Shown: positions 7,458 through 15,549 of the stretch, in pieces | Layout of the letters: each line of letters begins with the position of its first letter | Position numbering within the stretch: position 1 is the first letter of the stretch | Source of the DNA: JBMOLC01 sp049324215 | GTDB taxonomy: Bacteria; Patescibacteriota; Microgenomatia; UBA8517 | DNA length: 28,967 nt | Direction: 5' to 3' | Assembly (NCBI GenBank): GCA_049324215.1 | Contig: JBMOLC010000046.1 | Coordinates: 1 to 28,967, forward strand | Position numbers and translations under genes: made by a program | Notes under the pieces: generated by a model | What the model was told of the DNA's origin: nothing | What the model saw: the letters and a program-made list of their open reading frames with translations, nothing else | Database searches by the model: none

Positions 7458-8364
7458 ACCAGTTAATTGTTTTTCTCAGGCCTTCTTCAAAAGTTGTTCT
7501 GGCTTCAAACCCGAATTCTTTCTTGGCTTTAGAAATATCAACTTTTCTTCTGGGTTGACCATCGGGCTTGGATTTGTCAAAAACTATTTTCCCCTTATAA
7601 CCAACTAGTTTTTTGATTAGATTTGCCAGGTCTCTGATTGATATCTCATAGGAAGATCCTAAATTGACAGGGTATTCCTTATTGTATTTTTCGACAGCAA
7701 GAGCTATCCCTTCCGCCGCATCCTCAATATACAAAAACTCTCTGGTTGGCTTGCCGCTCCCCCAAACCACAACTTGCTTGTTTCTATTTTCTTTGGCTTC
7801 TGAAAATCTTTGGATAAGAGCTGGGATGACGTGGGAAGTCTCTGGGTCAAAATGGTCGCCGGGTCCGTAAAAATTTACAGGCATCAGAAAAATTGCGTTA
7901 AACCCATATTGTCTTCTGTATGCCTGGGCCTGAACAAGCATCATTCTTTTTGCTATTCCGTAGGGACCGTTTGTCTCTTCGGGGTAACCGTTCCAAAGAT
8001 ATTCTTCCTTAAAAGGAACAGGGGTTATTTTGGGGTAAGCACAAACAGAGCCCAACGCTAAAAATTTCTTTACCCCATTTAATCTAGCTGCTTCCATGAG
8101 ATGGGTTGCCATAATTACGTTGTCGTAATAAATACTCCCGGGATTTCTCTTTTGATAGGCGATTCCCCCAACGTTCGCGGCCAGGTGAATAACAATATCT
8201 ACACCTCGAGTAACCCTGACACACTCTTCGTATCTTCTGAGATCGTGTTGTTCAAAAGACGGAGTTAAGATCTTCTTTGGCCTCCACTTTTTAAGTTTTT
8301 CAACGACATGACCACCCAAAAAGCCTCCTGCCCCCGTTACCAGTACAATTTTCCCTTTAATCAT
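7420..8364 (-). CDS. GDP-L-fucose synthase / ColC-like SDR epimerase-reductase
   Basis: A 314-residue extended SDR. The NADP loop is T-G-A-G-G-F-L-G at 10-17. The active-site residues of E. coli GDP-fucose synthase (Ser107, Cys109, Tyr136, Lys140, His179) have visible counterparts at Ser106, Cys108, Tyr135, Lys139 and His178, the last in S-H-V-I-P-A-L-I. Further signatures are N-V-G-G-I at 64-68, V-V-W-G-S-G-K-P-T-R-E-F-L-Y at 199-212 and the Y-E-E closing helix. These enzymes epimerise C3/C5 and reduce C4 of a 4-keto-6-deoxy GDP sugar. ColC, which finishes GDP-L-colitose after ColD, is a homologue of this type. Because a ColD-like gene lies 2 kb downstream, both products (L-fucose or colitose) are open. 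It starts 7 bases after the upstream SDR and may have its own extended -10. Confidence 0.87.
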   Translation of the reverse strand: MIKGKIVLVTGAGGFLGGHVVEKLKKWRPKKILTPSFEQHDLRRYEECVRVTRGVDIVIHLAANVGGIAYQKRNPGSIYYDNVIMATHLMEAARLNGVKKFLALGSVCAYPKITPVPFKEEYLWNGYPEETNGPYGIAKRMMLVQAQAYRRQYGFNAIFLMPVNFYGPGDHFDPETSHVIPALIQRFSEAKENRNKQVVVWGSGKPTREFLYIEDAAEGIALAVEKYNKEYPVNLGSSYEISIRDLANLIKKLVGYKGKIVFDKSKPDGQPRRKVDISKAKKEFGFEARTTFEEGLRKTINWYEENIKKNTKGS

Positions 8365-8370
8365 GCCTAG

Positions 8371-8379
8371 ATTATACCA
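8371..8379 (-). promoter_or_regulatory. Perfect extended -10 before the Fcl/ColC-like gene, overlapping the upstream stop
   Basis: Minus-strand reading gives TGGTATAAT, an exact TGn-TATAAT extended -10. It lies 6 bases before the ATG of the SDR at 7420-8364. The TAA stop of the upstream SDR (8374-8372) is inside this hexamer. No convincing -35 lies 17 bases away. A transcript started here would be leaderless or nearly so. A coincidental match cannot be excluded. Confidence 0.35.
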
Positions 8380-9361
8380 AAATTGACCCTCGGAACTTGG
8401 TATACCAATTTATAGTTTCCTTTAGTCCCTCATCTAATGTGTATTTCGGTCTCCAGCCAAGAAGCCTTTTGGCTTTAGCAACCGAAACGTACTGTTTGAG
8501 TATCTCCTTTTCCCTCTCTTCGGGAACCCCTTTTATAACTAGTTTTAAGGATGGATCCCGGGCTATTCTCAATATTCTTTGGGCCAACTTAATTATTTCC
8601 ATGGGTTTTCCTGACCCAAAATTAAATACCCTTACCCTTTTTTCTTTGGGAAGGTTCTTTTCTACTAGAACCAGGTAGGCATCTATGGCATCGTCGATGT
8701 AAAGAAAGTCTCTGACCGCTCCCACATCCCAAACCTCTGGATTTTCTTTTTTAAGTATGGGGAGTATTACTTTAGGAACAATTCTTGAAAAATTAAAATC
8801 TCCCGGCCCATAAAGATTAACAAATCTGGGAATTTCTACCTCAAGTCCGTAGGTATCGGAATAGGTTTGAGCCAAAAGGTCTGCTGCTGCCTTCGAAGTC
8901 TCGTAAGGTCTTGAGGGTTGGGGATAATACTCTTCTTTATAAGGAAGGTTGGGATTGTCCCCATAAACGTGTGTGGTCGAAGCAACTACAATCTTCTTGA
9001 CCTTGTTTTGTCTGGCCGCCTCAAGCAAGTTCCAAGTTCCTCTTATGTTTACATCAAATGTTTCAATCGGGTTTACGTGTCCCACCTCAATTAGTGGCTG
9101 TGCCGCTAAATGAAAAATGTAGTCTAGTTTATTTCTGGAAACAATCCTGTTTACCTCGTTGAAATCTAAAAGAGATCCTTTTTCAACTTTATGAATCTTG
9201 GAAACCAGGTTTTCTAAGGTAAGAAGAGACGGAGGCTTAATACCATTTCTGGTTAAAGCAATAACCTTCGCCCCTTTGCCTATCAGCCTCTTTGTCAGGT
9301 TTCCCCCAACAAAACCGTTTGTTCCTGTAATCAGTACTTTTTTATTTTTCCAGAAAGACAC
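8372..9361 (-). CDS. Extended SDR, NDP-sugar epimerase/dehydratase
   Basis: A 329-residue extended SDR with T-G-T-N-G-F-V-G at 12-19, H-L-A-A-Q-P-L at 84-90, the catalytic Y153-x-x-x-K157 and R-D-F-L-Y-I-D-D-A at 217-225. Overall pattern (F-W-K-N-K-K start, F-N-F-S-R-I-V-P around 189-196) is closest in my memory to CDP-glucose or GDP-mannose 4,6-dehydratases. Those enzymes place an acidic residue right after the catalytic Thr to expel water, as in the T-D-E of RmlB. Here the segment is S-T-T-H-V-Y-G (128-134), with Thr130 and His131 instead. It may therefore be an epimerase or reductase. It starts with GTG, overlaps the upstream GT2 by 20 bases and lies 7 bases before the Fcl-like gene, fitting a sugar-nucleotide section. 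Family is sure; reaction is not. Confidence 0.82.
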   Translation of the reverse strand: MSFWKNKKVLITGTNGFVGGNLTKRLIGKGAKVIALTRNGIKPPSLLTLENLVSKIHKVEKGSLLDFNEVNRIVSRNKLDYIFHLAAQPLIEVGHVNPIETFDVNIRGTWNLLEAARQNKVKKIVVASTTHVYGDNPNLPYKEEYYPQPSRPYETSKAAADLLAQTYSDTYGLEVEIPRFVNLYGPGDFNFSRIVPKVILPILKKENPEVWDVGAVRDFLYIDDAIDAYLVLVEKNLPKEKRVRVFNFGSGKPMEIIKLAQRILRIARDPSLKLVIKGVPEEREKEILKQYVSVAKAKRLLGWRPKYTLDEGLKETINWYTKFRGSILV

Positions 9362-10364
9362 GTTTTAGCTCCTCTCTAAGAGTTGGTATTCCGTAAACAA
9401 CAAGCATCCCCAAACACATCAAAGGGTGAATAAACCAGGCAACGTCCCTTATTTTAATAAATCCCCGTATGGCGTCAAATAAAGGAACGACTATTGTTAC
9501 TGAAAAGAAGATGTACTTAATAAGGTTGACTCTATCCTTTTCAGGTTCGTAGACGCTAAATCTTCTTAAACTAAAATCCTGGAAATGGTACTTCTCGATG
9601 TAATACTTTCTCCTCAGCAAAAAGGGAATAAGTTTGTTGTTGGTCAAATGGATTATGGTGTCTTTGGTAAATGCATAGGTATTAAACCCTTTCCTGATTA
9701 AGTCTACCTGAACGTCGATATGGAAAAAGTGCTTTAAATCAGCCTTAGCCTCGGTCAAAAGAAGTTTTCTTCTTACCAGGGCACCGTTTGCACCCAGGGC
9801 CGGAACCTTCTCGGGCGAAAACTTTACTAGATAGTATTCACCTAAATCTTTCGCCCCTCCCCAAAGGTTATATTTGTCAAACGCCCAGGAGAGGTGGGAG
9901 TTTTTTCCGAAATAATAAGGTACTGGGTCACTCCCTCCAAAAAGGGCAAAATACCTATCAAGAAGACTCATCTTGGGGTCATAATGAAATCTTAGTGGTT
10001 CAACCCCTACAACGTCTTTATTTTCAAGCATGGGCTTTACCATCTTTCTTAACCACTTTTTGTGGGGAAGAATATTGTCGTGGTCGAGAAGCAGCAAAAG
10101 TTCGTTTTTAGCTCTATTGACTCCGACGGCCTTGTTGTACTCTGCCCCCTGCTTTTCGGGTGGAACCTTGACAATTTTCACCCCGAAAGCTTTTGCAATC
10201 TCGAGCGTTTTGTCTTTAGAACCTCCATCGACTACCAGTATTTCTAAATTCTTCTGGGGATAATCCTGGCTTCTAAGGGCTTTTAGGCATTTCCTAATTG
10301 TTCTTTCTGAATTAAAAGTTGTAATGACTGCCGAAATTGTAGGCAGCTTATCTTTTTTCCTCAT
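9342..10364 (-). CDS. GT2 glycosyltransferase with C-terminal membrane segments
   Basis: A 340-residue GT-A enzyme. The core begins I-S-A-V-I-T-T-F-N-S-E at 10-20, followed by I-L-V-V-D-G-G-S-K-D-K-T at 42-53. L-L-L-D-H-D-N at 91-97 gives the metal-binding DxD (Asp94, Asp96). After the catalytic region (H-F-F-H-I-D-V-Q-V-D-L near 212-222, where an acidic base is expected), two hydrophobic stretches at about 285-330 probably tether it to the inner membrane face. It would add one sugar to a lipid-linked intermediate; donor and linkage cannot be told. An AAAGG five bases before the ATG is a plausible ribosome site. The gene overlaps the upstream GT4 by 17 bases and the downstream SDR by 20, so the three are likely made together. 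Confidence 0.87.
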   Translation of the reverse strand: MRKKDKLPTISAVITTFNSERTIRKCLKALRSQDYPQKNLEILVVDGGSKDKTLEIAKAFGVKIVKVPPEKQGAEYNKAVGVNRAKNELLLLLDHDNILPHKKWLRKMVKPMLENKDVVGVEPLRFHYDPKMSLLDRYFALFGGSDPVPYYFGKNSHLSWAFDKYNLWGGAKDLGEYYLVKFSPEKVPALGANGALVRRKLLLTEAKADLKHFFHIDVQVDLIRKGFNTYAFTKDTIIHLTNNKLIPFLLRRKYYIEKYHFQDFSLRRFSVYEPEKDRVNLIKYIFFSVTIVVPLFDAIRGFIKIRDVAWFIHPLMCLGMLVVYGIPTLREELKRVFLEK

Positions 10365-11469
10365 ATAGCCTTTCTATAACTTTAAGGCTTAGGGCCTTTG
10401 ATTTCTCCCAGGAAAAATTCTTACTCCAAGCTCTAGCGGTCTCGCACATCCTTTTATATATCCTCTCATCCCTTAAAAGTTCTGTTATTTCTATTGCCAG
10501 TTCTTCCGGGGTATTTTTATTGGTTAAAATCCCGGATACTCCGTCATTAACCGAGTCAACTAGTCCCGGGTTTCTGTAGGCTACAACCGGTGTCCCCACT
10601 GCATTTGCCTCAATATTCACAAGTCCCCAACCTTCGTGCGCCGAGGGGTTTATGAGAACGTGGGCTTTTGCAAGGAGTTCGAATTTCTTGTTTCTGTTTA
10701 CAAATCCCCAGAACTTTATTTTTCTTTCTAACCCCAATTTCCTAACTAGTTTTTTAACTTTTCCTGCGTATCTTCTAGTCTCGGCTTTGCCTATCACCCA
10801 AAACTGAAATCCCTTGCCAAGAAGTTTAAAGGCCTTAACTCCCTTCTCAATCCCCTTATCTTTGGAAAGAACACCGAGGTAACAAACAGCAGGAACCCTT
10901 TCTTTCTTATAAGCCTTCTTGGTTTTTTGGATAAGAACCCCGTGGGGGATAACACTGATACTTTTCTTGGGGATTCCGAAGTTAGCTACGTCTTCTTTGG
11001 CTGAATTGGAGCCAGTTATAAAGGGGGTGCCTTTATACAGAAGAAAGACAAAAGGCTCTATAAGATAGCCGAGGAGACCAACCAGGTAATTAAATGGCCA
11101 GGGAAGAGGATTAAGAAACCAGACGTATCTTGCGCTTTCCTGGATGACTGCGACTTTGGGTTTTCGGGCGTAGAGCGGAGTAAAAAAGGGTATTCCGTGG
11201 AACTGGTCAATAATTAAATCGAAATTCTTTCTTTCCGTAAGGTAAAAGTTAAGTCCCGCAAGCTGAACCCCCAAGTACTGATATCCGCCCCTAACTATTC
11301 TTACTCCGTCCAAAACTTCACTCTGTTTTTCTCCCTTAATAGATGAAGAAAAGAGGGTGACTGTGTGTCCCGCCTTAACCCAACCCTTCATATGCTCGTG
11401 CATGACCTGTTCTGCCCCTCCGGCCAGGGGGTGTTTGGGATCTCTCCAGGAAAAAACCAAAATTTTCAT
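10348..11469 (-). CDS. GT4 glycosyltransferase (GT-B fold)
   Basis: A 373-residue cytoplasmic retaining-type glycosyltransferase. The N-terminal acceptor domain opens M-K-I-L-V-F-S-W-R-D with L-A-G-G-A-E at 15-20, the loop typical of GT4. P-H-G-V at 175-178 begins the linker, and Y-L-G-V-L-S-K-D-K-G-I at 197-207 is the donor-domain entry. H-E-G-W-G-L-V-N-I-E-A at 278-288 is an intact E-x7-E (Glu279, Glu287) that binds the nucleotide sugar. Length and motifs are normal. Such enzymes often use GDP-mannose, UDP-glucose or similar, but nothing here fixes the donor. A hydrophobic patch at about 126-146 may associate with the membrane. It follows the deacetylase-like gene by 1 base and overlaps the downstream GT2 by 17, consistent with stepwise oligosaccharide assembly. 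Confidence 0.9.
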   Translation of the reverse strand: MKILVFSWRDPKHPLAGGAEQVMHEHMKGWVKAGHTVTLFSSSIKGEKQSEVLDGVRIVRGGYQYLGVQLAGLNFYLTERKNFDLIIDQFHGIPFFTPLYARKPKVAVIQESARYVWFLNPLPWPFNYLVGLLGYLIEPFVFLLYKGTPFITGSNSAKEDVANFGIPKKSISVIPHGVLIQKTKKAYKKERVPAVCYLGVLSKDKGIEKGVKAFKLLGKGFQFWVIGKAETRRYAGKVKKLVRKLGLERKIKFWGFVNRNKKFELLAKAHVLINPSAHEGWGLVNIEANAVGTPVVAYRNPGLVDSVNDGVSGILTNKNTPEELAIEITELLRDERIYKRMCETARAWSKNFSWEKSKALSLKVIERLYEEKR

Positions 11470-11470
11470 A

Positions 11471-13501
11471 TTATTTCTTTACCCTCCAGAGTTCGGAATT
11501 TGCATTTGCATAAACCTTTTCTATTCCAAGGTCTCCGGGTGAAAATGGCGTTTTTTCGGCGTAATCCTCATACTTTACTATATATATGTAGTCTACTCCA
11601 AGTTTCTCAAATTCTCTTCTTGCCTCTTTCTGGTTTTGGGCAGTAAAAACGCTGACACTATAGACAATCGGGTGTTTTCCCAGCCTTTGAACATAACTTC
11701 GTTTATTCGCAAAAGCTGCCGGTCTGTCTTTGGTTTCGAAGGAACACCAGAGGCACTCCTGGTCATAAACCAGAACCTCTCCCTCGGGGAAAAAAGAGAG
11801 CCTGGTTAAAGTATCAACTTCGGCCTGGCTTACTAGATAAACTTCCGAATTTTTGAAATACCAGATACTTACTAGCAAAAGACCGATAACGGTAACGAGA
11901 GAAGGGAAAATAATTTTGTTCCTTACTCCGATCCTAGAAAACACCATTAGCGCGTTTACTCCCAAAAATATTAATATCCCAGCTAAGACTACCGCAAGAC
12001 CTCTTTTGGTGGCCAAAAAGTGTGTTGCTTTAGAGGTAAGGTTTCTAAAAGTCTTTCCTTCTCTCCCAATAATCCAGTCTGGCTTTGGTTTTATCTCATA
12101 ACCTTCCTGCCCCGAATCTGTTTCCAGGGCTTTAGACTCTGTTATTTGTACGGGGGGCCTAACTCCCGAAGGAAAAAGAAGTCTATCCTGGCTAAGAACT
12201 ATGTTTTCATTCCCCCCAAAACTAAGTGTAACTATCTCACCTTCTTTATTAACCCCAAGAAGTTCTCCTAAAGAAAACTCCCAAACGTCCTCTGGGTTTG
12301 TAACCTCGTCTAGATATGAAGGAACATAAATCGAAAGTTCGAATTGTTTATTAGGAAGAGTAAAGTAGGGTTCTTGAAGGTCTTGGTGATAGGACCTAAA
12401 ATCAAAAACCCTAACTTTCCGGGAATCTTCGTTGTAGAGAATCCCAATTCTAAATTTGGGAGATTGATACCAGAAAACCCTTATTCTTTCTTTACCAAGA
12501 AAGTATTCGCTTTCAAAAAAGTGCGACGGGGAAAGACCGGGGTATTTTCCTCTGTACCAATCTGCAAAATCACCCATTGTAGATACCGTAATCTCTCCTT
12601 TTTGGGATAACTCCGAAATAAGCTCCAACTGTTTTTGAAATTCTCCTTTATACGTCTCCGATTCTAAGTCCCCCTCAAGTCCCACCACAATCTGACCAAA
12701 TGGATTTTTGTTCTTTTTGGCATAGAGTCTAAGTAGTTTTTCGAAATACTCGGTCGTAAGACCGATCCTTGCGACCGAATAGTCTTGGGTACTATAAAGA
12801 CTATTTTTGTAGCCGTTATATGGATCCCTTGGTGCCCACTGAAGAGTAACTACGTCGAGTTTTACTTCTTGGCTCGATGCCGGAATACCTGTGTGATATT
12901 TAGAAGAGTAAAAAGGGACCTGCCAAGGACTTCCCCAGACTTGGTAACCGTCGGTTGAATACTGATCCGCAAGTCCAAGATTGGCATCCACCCCATACTT
13001 TTCTTTTATGTAAGAGAGGGAAAAAGCATCTGTCCACCAGCTTCCGACAGCTTTCGGAAAGTAGCCAAAGGTTTCCTTAAATTTCTCAAAAACAGTATCG
13101 ATAAGCCTAATTCTTTCTTCTTGTTTATAGCCAGAAAGAAAAACGCTTGTAGCGTGGTGCCAAAAACCCGTCTCATGATATTCAACCTGAGCCTCTTTGG
13201 CAAAAGCCGGAGTTACTTCAAGAAATATTCCCAACTCTTGTTTTGCGTCCATTCCCCTAAAAACACCAACTACGTCTTCTTTTGTCAGAACGTCAGACGT
13301 CAAAAGCCAGGTGGCAGGAAGCGAAAAGCCTCTGACAACTTCGTATTGCGAGGCAACGCTAGCCCTCGGGTCCTTGGTATATCTAGAAATCCTTACCGGG
13401 TTTATTATGGTCACGAATTCTTCGGAAGAGGCAAAGACGTCGTTCGGGAAAAGAAGCAGGATAAAAGAAAAAAGAGCAAGTAAAACTTTTTTCAAAGCCA
13501 T
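11471..13501 (-). CDS. Secreted, membrane-anchored polysaccharide-deacetylase-like protein
   Basis: A 676-residue protein of unusual layout. Residues 1-25 form a signal peptide (Lys-rich start, Leu/Phe core, D-V-F-A-S). About 50-330 resemble a NodB/glycoside-hydrolase-deacetylase barrel: G-F-S-L-P-A-T-W-L-L-T-S-D70 at the first strand, H-E-T-G-F-W-H-H at 109-116, F-G-Y-F-P-K-A-V-G-S-W-W at 145-156 and G-L-E-G-D at 274-278. Asp70 and His115/116 could bind metal, but the classic H-x3-5-H pair is not clear, so activity may differ. A beta-rich stretch follows, then a hydrophobic hairpin at about 503-522 and 529-548. The tail (559-676) contains a C583-L-W-C586 motif and L-G-V-D-Y-I-Y-I-V, as in soluble tails of GT-C proteins. 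It lies between the DPG-like GT2 and a GT4, so removal of acetyl groups from the exported glycan is inferred. Confidence 0.6.
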   Translation of the reverse strand: MALKKVLLALFSFILLLFPNDVFASSEEFVTIINPVRISRYTKDPRASVASQYEVVRGFSLPATWLLTSDVLTKEDVVGVFRGMDAKQELGIFLEVTPAFAKEAQVEYHETGFWHHATSVFLSGYKQEERIRLIDTVFEKFKETFGYFPKAVGSWWTDAFSLSYIKEKYGVDANLGLADQYSTDGYQVWGSPWQVPFYSSKYHTGIPASSQEVKLDVVTLQWAPRDPYNGYKNSLYSTQDYSVARIGLTTEYFEKLLRLYAKKNKNPFGQIVVGLEGDLESETYKGEFQKQLELISELSQKGEITVSTMGDFADWYRGKYPGLSPSHFFESEYFLGKERIRVFWYQSPKFRIGILYNEDSRKVRVFDFRSYHQDLQEPYFTLPNKQFELSIYVPSYLDEVTNPEDVWEFSLGELLGVNKEGEIVTLSFGGNENIVLSQDRLLFPSGVRPPVQITESKALETDSGQEGYEIKPKPDWIIGREGKTFRNLTSKATHFLATKRGLAVVLAGILIFLGVNALMVFSRIGVRNKIIFPSLVTVIGLLLVSIWYFKNSEVYLVSQAEVDTLTRLSFFPEGEVLVYDQECLWCSFETKDRPAAFANKRSYVQRLGKHPIVYSVSVFTAQNQKEARREFEKLGVDYIYIVKYEDYAEKTPFSPGDLGIEKVYANANSELWRVKK

Positions 13502-14329
13502 TTAGATATTCTTAAAGGTTAGATAATTAGGGGTAATCCAGTTCTTGCGATTTTTGTAGTCGTAGTAGTTAAGAATATAGAGCCGATAAAAAACAGCCAT
13601 CGTATCCCAAAGCATTCTCCAGATGGTTCTAAGGAATCCTTTTGACGCAATTGTTGAAACACCGCCGAATTTCATTTTAATCTCAACCGGAGCTTCAAAG
13701 ATTCTTCTAAAACCAAGGTAGTTGGCAACCGAAAGCAGTTCGATGTCAAAAGCAAAATCCTTAACCAGAAGTCTCGGAAGAACCTTTTTTAAGACTTCCC
13801 TTCTAAAGAACTTCATCCCAACCTGTGTATCCTTAACCGAAAGACCGAAAAGGACCCTGGTTAGCATTTGATACCCAAAAGAAAGAACTTTTCTCTGCCA
13901 GGGGTAAACCACTTTTGAGGCCGGATGTCTTTTTGAACCCACCACAATGTCGGCGTCGTACCACTCCAGGTGTTCAAGAAGCATCCCTAGACCGTTGGGG
14001 TTTAGTTCAATCCCCGCATCGACAAAACCAATAACGTCTCCCCTAGCCCGGGCCATACCAAACCTAACCGCATGTCCTTTACCAAGGTTTTCCTGGTAAG
14101 AAATGACCCTGATTTTTTTGGGAGACTCCGCCTCAACCTTTTTGGCTACCTCAAAGGTTTTGTCTACGTGTCCGTCAACAACGCAAATAATCTCGTAGTT
14201 ATAGCGGGTTCCATCAAGAACCCGTTTCACTTTCTCAAGGGTTTTAGCAATTATTTTTTCGGCTCTGTAAGCAGGAATGACAACAGAAAGGAGCCTAATT
14301 CTTTTAGATTTCCCCACGCCTTGCTTCAT
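13502..14329 (-). CDS. Polyprenyl-phosphate glycosyltransferase-like GT2 (DPG/DPM synthase type)
   Basis: A 275-residue GT2 protein of the dolichyl-phosphate glucosyl/mannosyltransferase type. S-V-V-I-P-A-Y-R-A-E at 15-24 starts the fold, Y-E-I-I-C-V-V-D-G-H at 45-54 follows, and N-L-G-K-G-H-A-V-R-F-G at 81-91 is the family's loop. V-G-S-K-R-H at 130-135 and V-K-D-T-Q-V-G-M-K-F-F near 165-175 match DPG/DPM synthases such as ALG5. The usual D-A-D is D104-A-G106 here, so only one Asp of the motif is kept. The product, a polyprenyl-phosphate sugar, is the donor that GT-C enzymes need, and eight GT-C-like genes surround it. The start overlaps the flippase gene by 26 bases; an AGG lies two bases before the ATG. 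The lipid carrier and the sugar are not readable from sequence. Confidence 0.83.
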   Translation of the reverse strand: MKQGVGKSKRIRLLSVVIPAYRAEKIIAKTLEKVKRVLDGTRYNYEIICVVDGHVDKTFEVAKKVEAESPKKIRVISYQENLGKGHAVRFGMARARGDVIGFVDAGIELNPNGLGMLLEHLEWYDADIVVGSKRHPASKVVYPWQRKVLSFGYQMLTRVLFGLSVKDTQVGMKFFRREVLKKVLPRLLVKDFAFDIELLSVANYLGFRRIFEAPVEIKMKFGGVSTIASKGFLRTIWRMLWDTMAVFYRLYILNYYDYKNRKNWITPNYLTFKNI

Positions 14330-15548
14330 AACCTGAATATAATACCAGGATTAAGAGGAGTAGTGAAACAGAGACAGTCGAGACCCAAATCACGCTTTTT
14401 AGTTCCCCGTGGAACAAAACAATCCCCACTATTTGTAAGAGAGTAAAGAAAAGCGCCGGGATAACCACCCTAACCTTCCCGAGAGAAATGAAAAAATTAA
14501 GAAGAAGGCTAGCTAGCGCTAAAACTCCTGCAAAAATTCCAAAAAGAAAAAGTAGAGGAGCCCCGGCGAGGTAACTTTCGCCAAAAAGAACCGTAATTGC
14601 AAGCTCCGGAAGGGCTTTATAAACAGTAAGTATGACTATTATTCCGGCAAGGGTTAATCCCAGACTGTACAAAAATATCCTCCTAAAACCCTCGCCCCAC
14701 GAGTGCCTCTGAGAGACAAGAGGGAACATTACCGAAGAAACCGGGGCAACTCCGTAGAGAACTATCTTTCCGAGTGCCGAAAGAGAAGAATAAATTCCAG
14801 CCTCAAAGGCGGGAAAATAGTGCTTGACTAAAACAACGTCGGTGGAATAAAACGAGGTTAGGGACAGAGTCATTAAAACAACCGGAACCGAGTATTTAAA
14901 AAGCTCCTTTACCTGAGGTGTTTGTGTTACTCTCCCCAGATATCCCCTAAGCACCATTCTTGTTAAAAGGAGAGCAAAGACCCCTGCAATTAATGAACCG
15001 GAAATTGCACCCAGAACTCTATAGCCGGCTAGTACCAAAAGCACCGCAAGGGCAAGTCTCACCGTAGCCTCTCCAACCAGGTTTGTAGCAAGTTCTTTAA
15101 ATTTAAGAAGCCCCTGAAGAGTGGAACGGTTGAAATAGGTGACTATCGCAACCAGAAACATCGGGGCAAGAAGGGCAGCAAGAAAAACGTCATCAATCTT
15201 TAAAAAATCCGAGATTAACGGACTCAAAAATAGAAGGAGAATTCCCACCAAGAGTCCAAAGAAAAAAGCTTTTTTTTCAACCCAAGAAGCGAAACTTACG
15301 ACTCTCTTCTTGTCTCTCTCTTGGGAAATGAACTTGACAACCACAAGCCCCAAAGAAAAAGGAACCGCCAAAAGAAGTGAGACGGAAAAAAGCGATACCA
15401 ATTCCGAATAGTCGGACGGACCAAGAAGCCTTCCTAAGATGAGATGAAAAAAGTACTGAATGAAGTTGGCAAGATTTAGCCCCACAATCATCACCATGCT
15501 TCCAGAGAAAAGCGGGTGAGTAACAATGAAATTTACGTATTTTTTCAT
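14304..15548 (-). CDS. MOP-superfamily (Wzx-type) polysaccharide flippase
   Basis: A 414-residue integral membrane protein with about twelve hydrophobic segments and few charged loops, the layout of MATE/MOP polysaccharide exporters. N-L-A-N-F-I-Q-Y-F-F-H at 25-35 with G-R-L-L-G-P-S-D-Y at 39-47 is the N-terminal signature of this family; F-Y-S-T-D-V-V-L-V-K near 246-255 and A-G-I-Y-S-S-L-S-A-L-G-K are further typical elements. In Wzx systems it turns lipid-linked repeat units to the outer face. Wzx is often specific for the sugar made by its own locus, which fits its place amid glycosyltransferase genes. Start is ATG at 15548, one base after the stop of the PIG-V-like gene. Its substrate is unknown. 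Other MOP members transport other lipids, so specificity rests on context. Confidence 0.87.
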   Translation of the reverse strand: MKKYVNFIVTHPLFSGSMVMIVGLNLANFIQYFFHLILGRLLGPSDYSELVSLFSVSLLLAVPFSLGLVVVKFISQERDKKRVVSFASWVEKKAFFFGLLVGILLLFLSPLISDFLKIDDVFLAALLAPMFLVAIVTYFNRSTLQGLLKFKELATNLVGEATVRLALAVLLVLAGYRVLGAISGSLIAGVFALLLTRMVLRGYLGRVTQTPQVKELFKYSVPVVLMTLSLTSFYSTDVVLVKHYFPAFEAGIYSSLSALGKIVLYGVAPVSSVMFPLVSQRHSWGEGFRRIFLYSLGLTLAGIIVILTVYKALPELAITVLFGESYLAGAPLLFLFGIFAGVLALASLLLNFFISLGKVRVVIPALFFTLLQIVGIVLFHGELKSVIWVSTVSVSLLLLILVLYSGYEARRGEI

Positions 15549-15549
15549 T

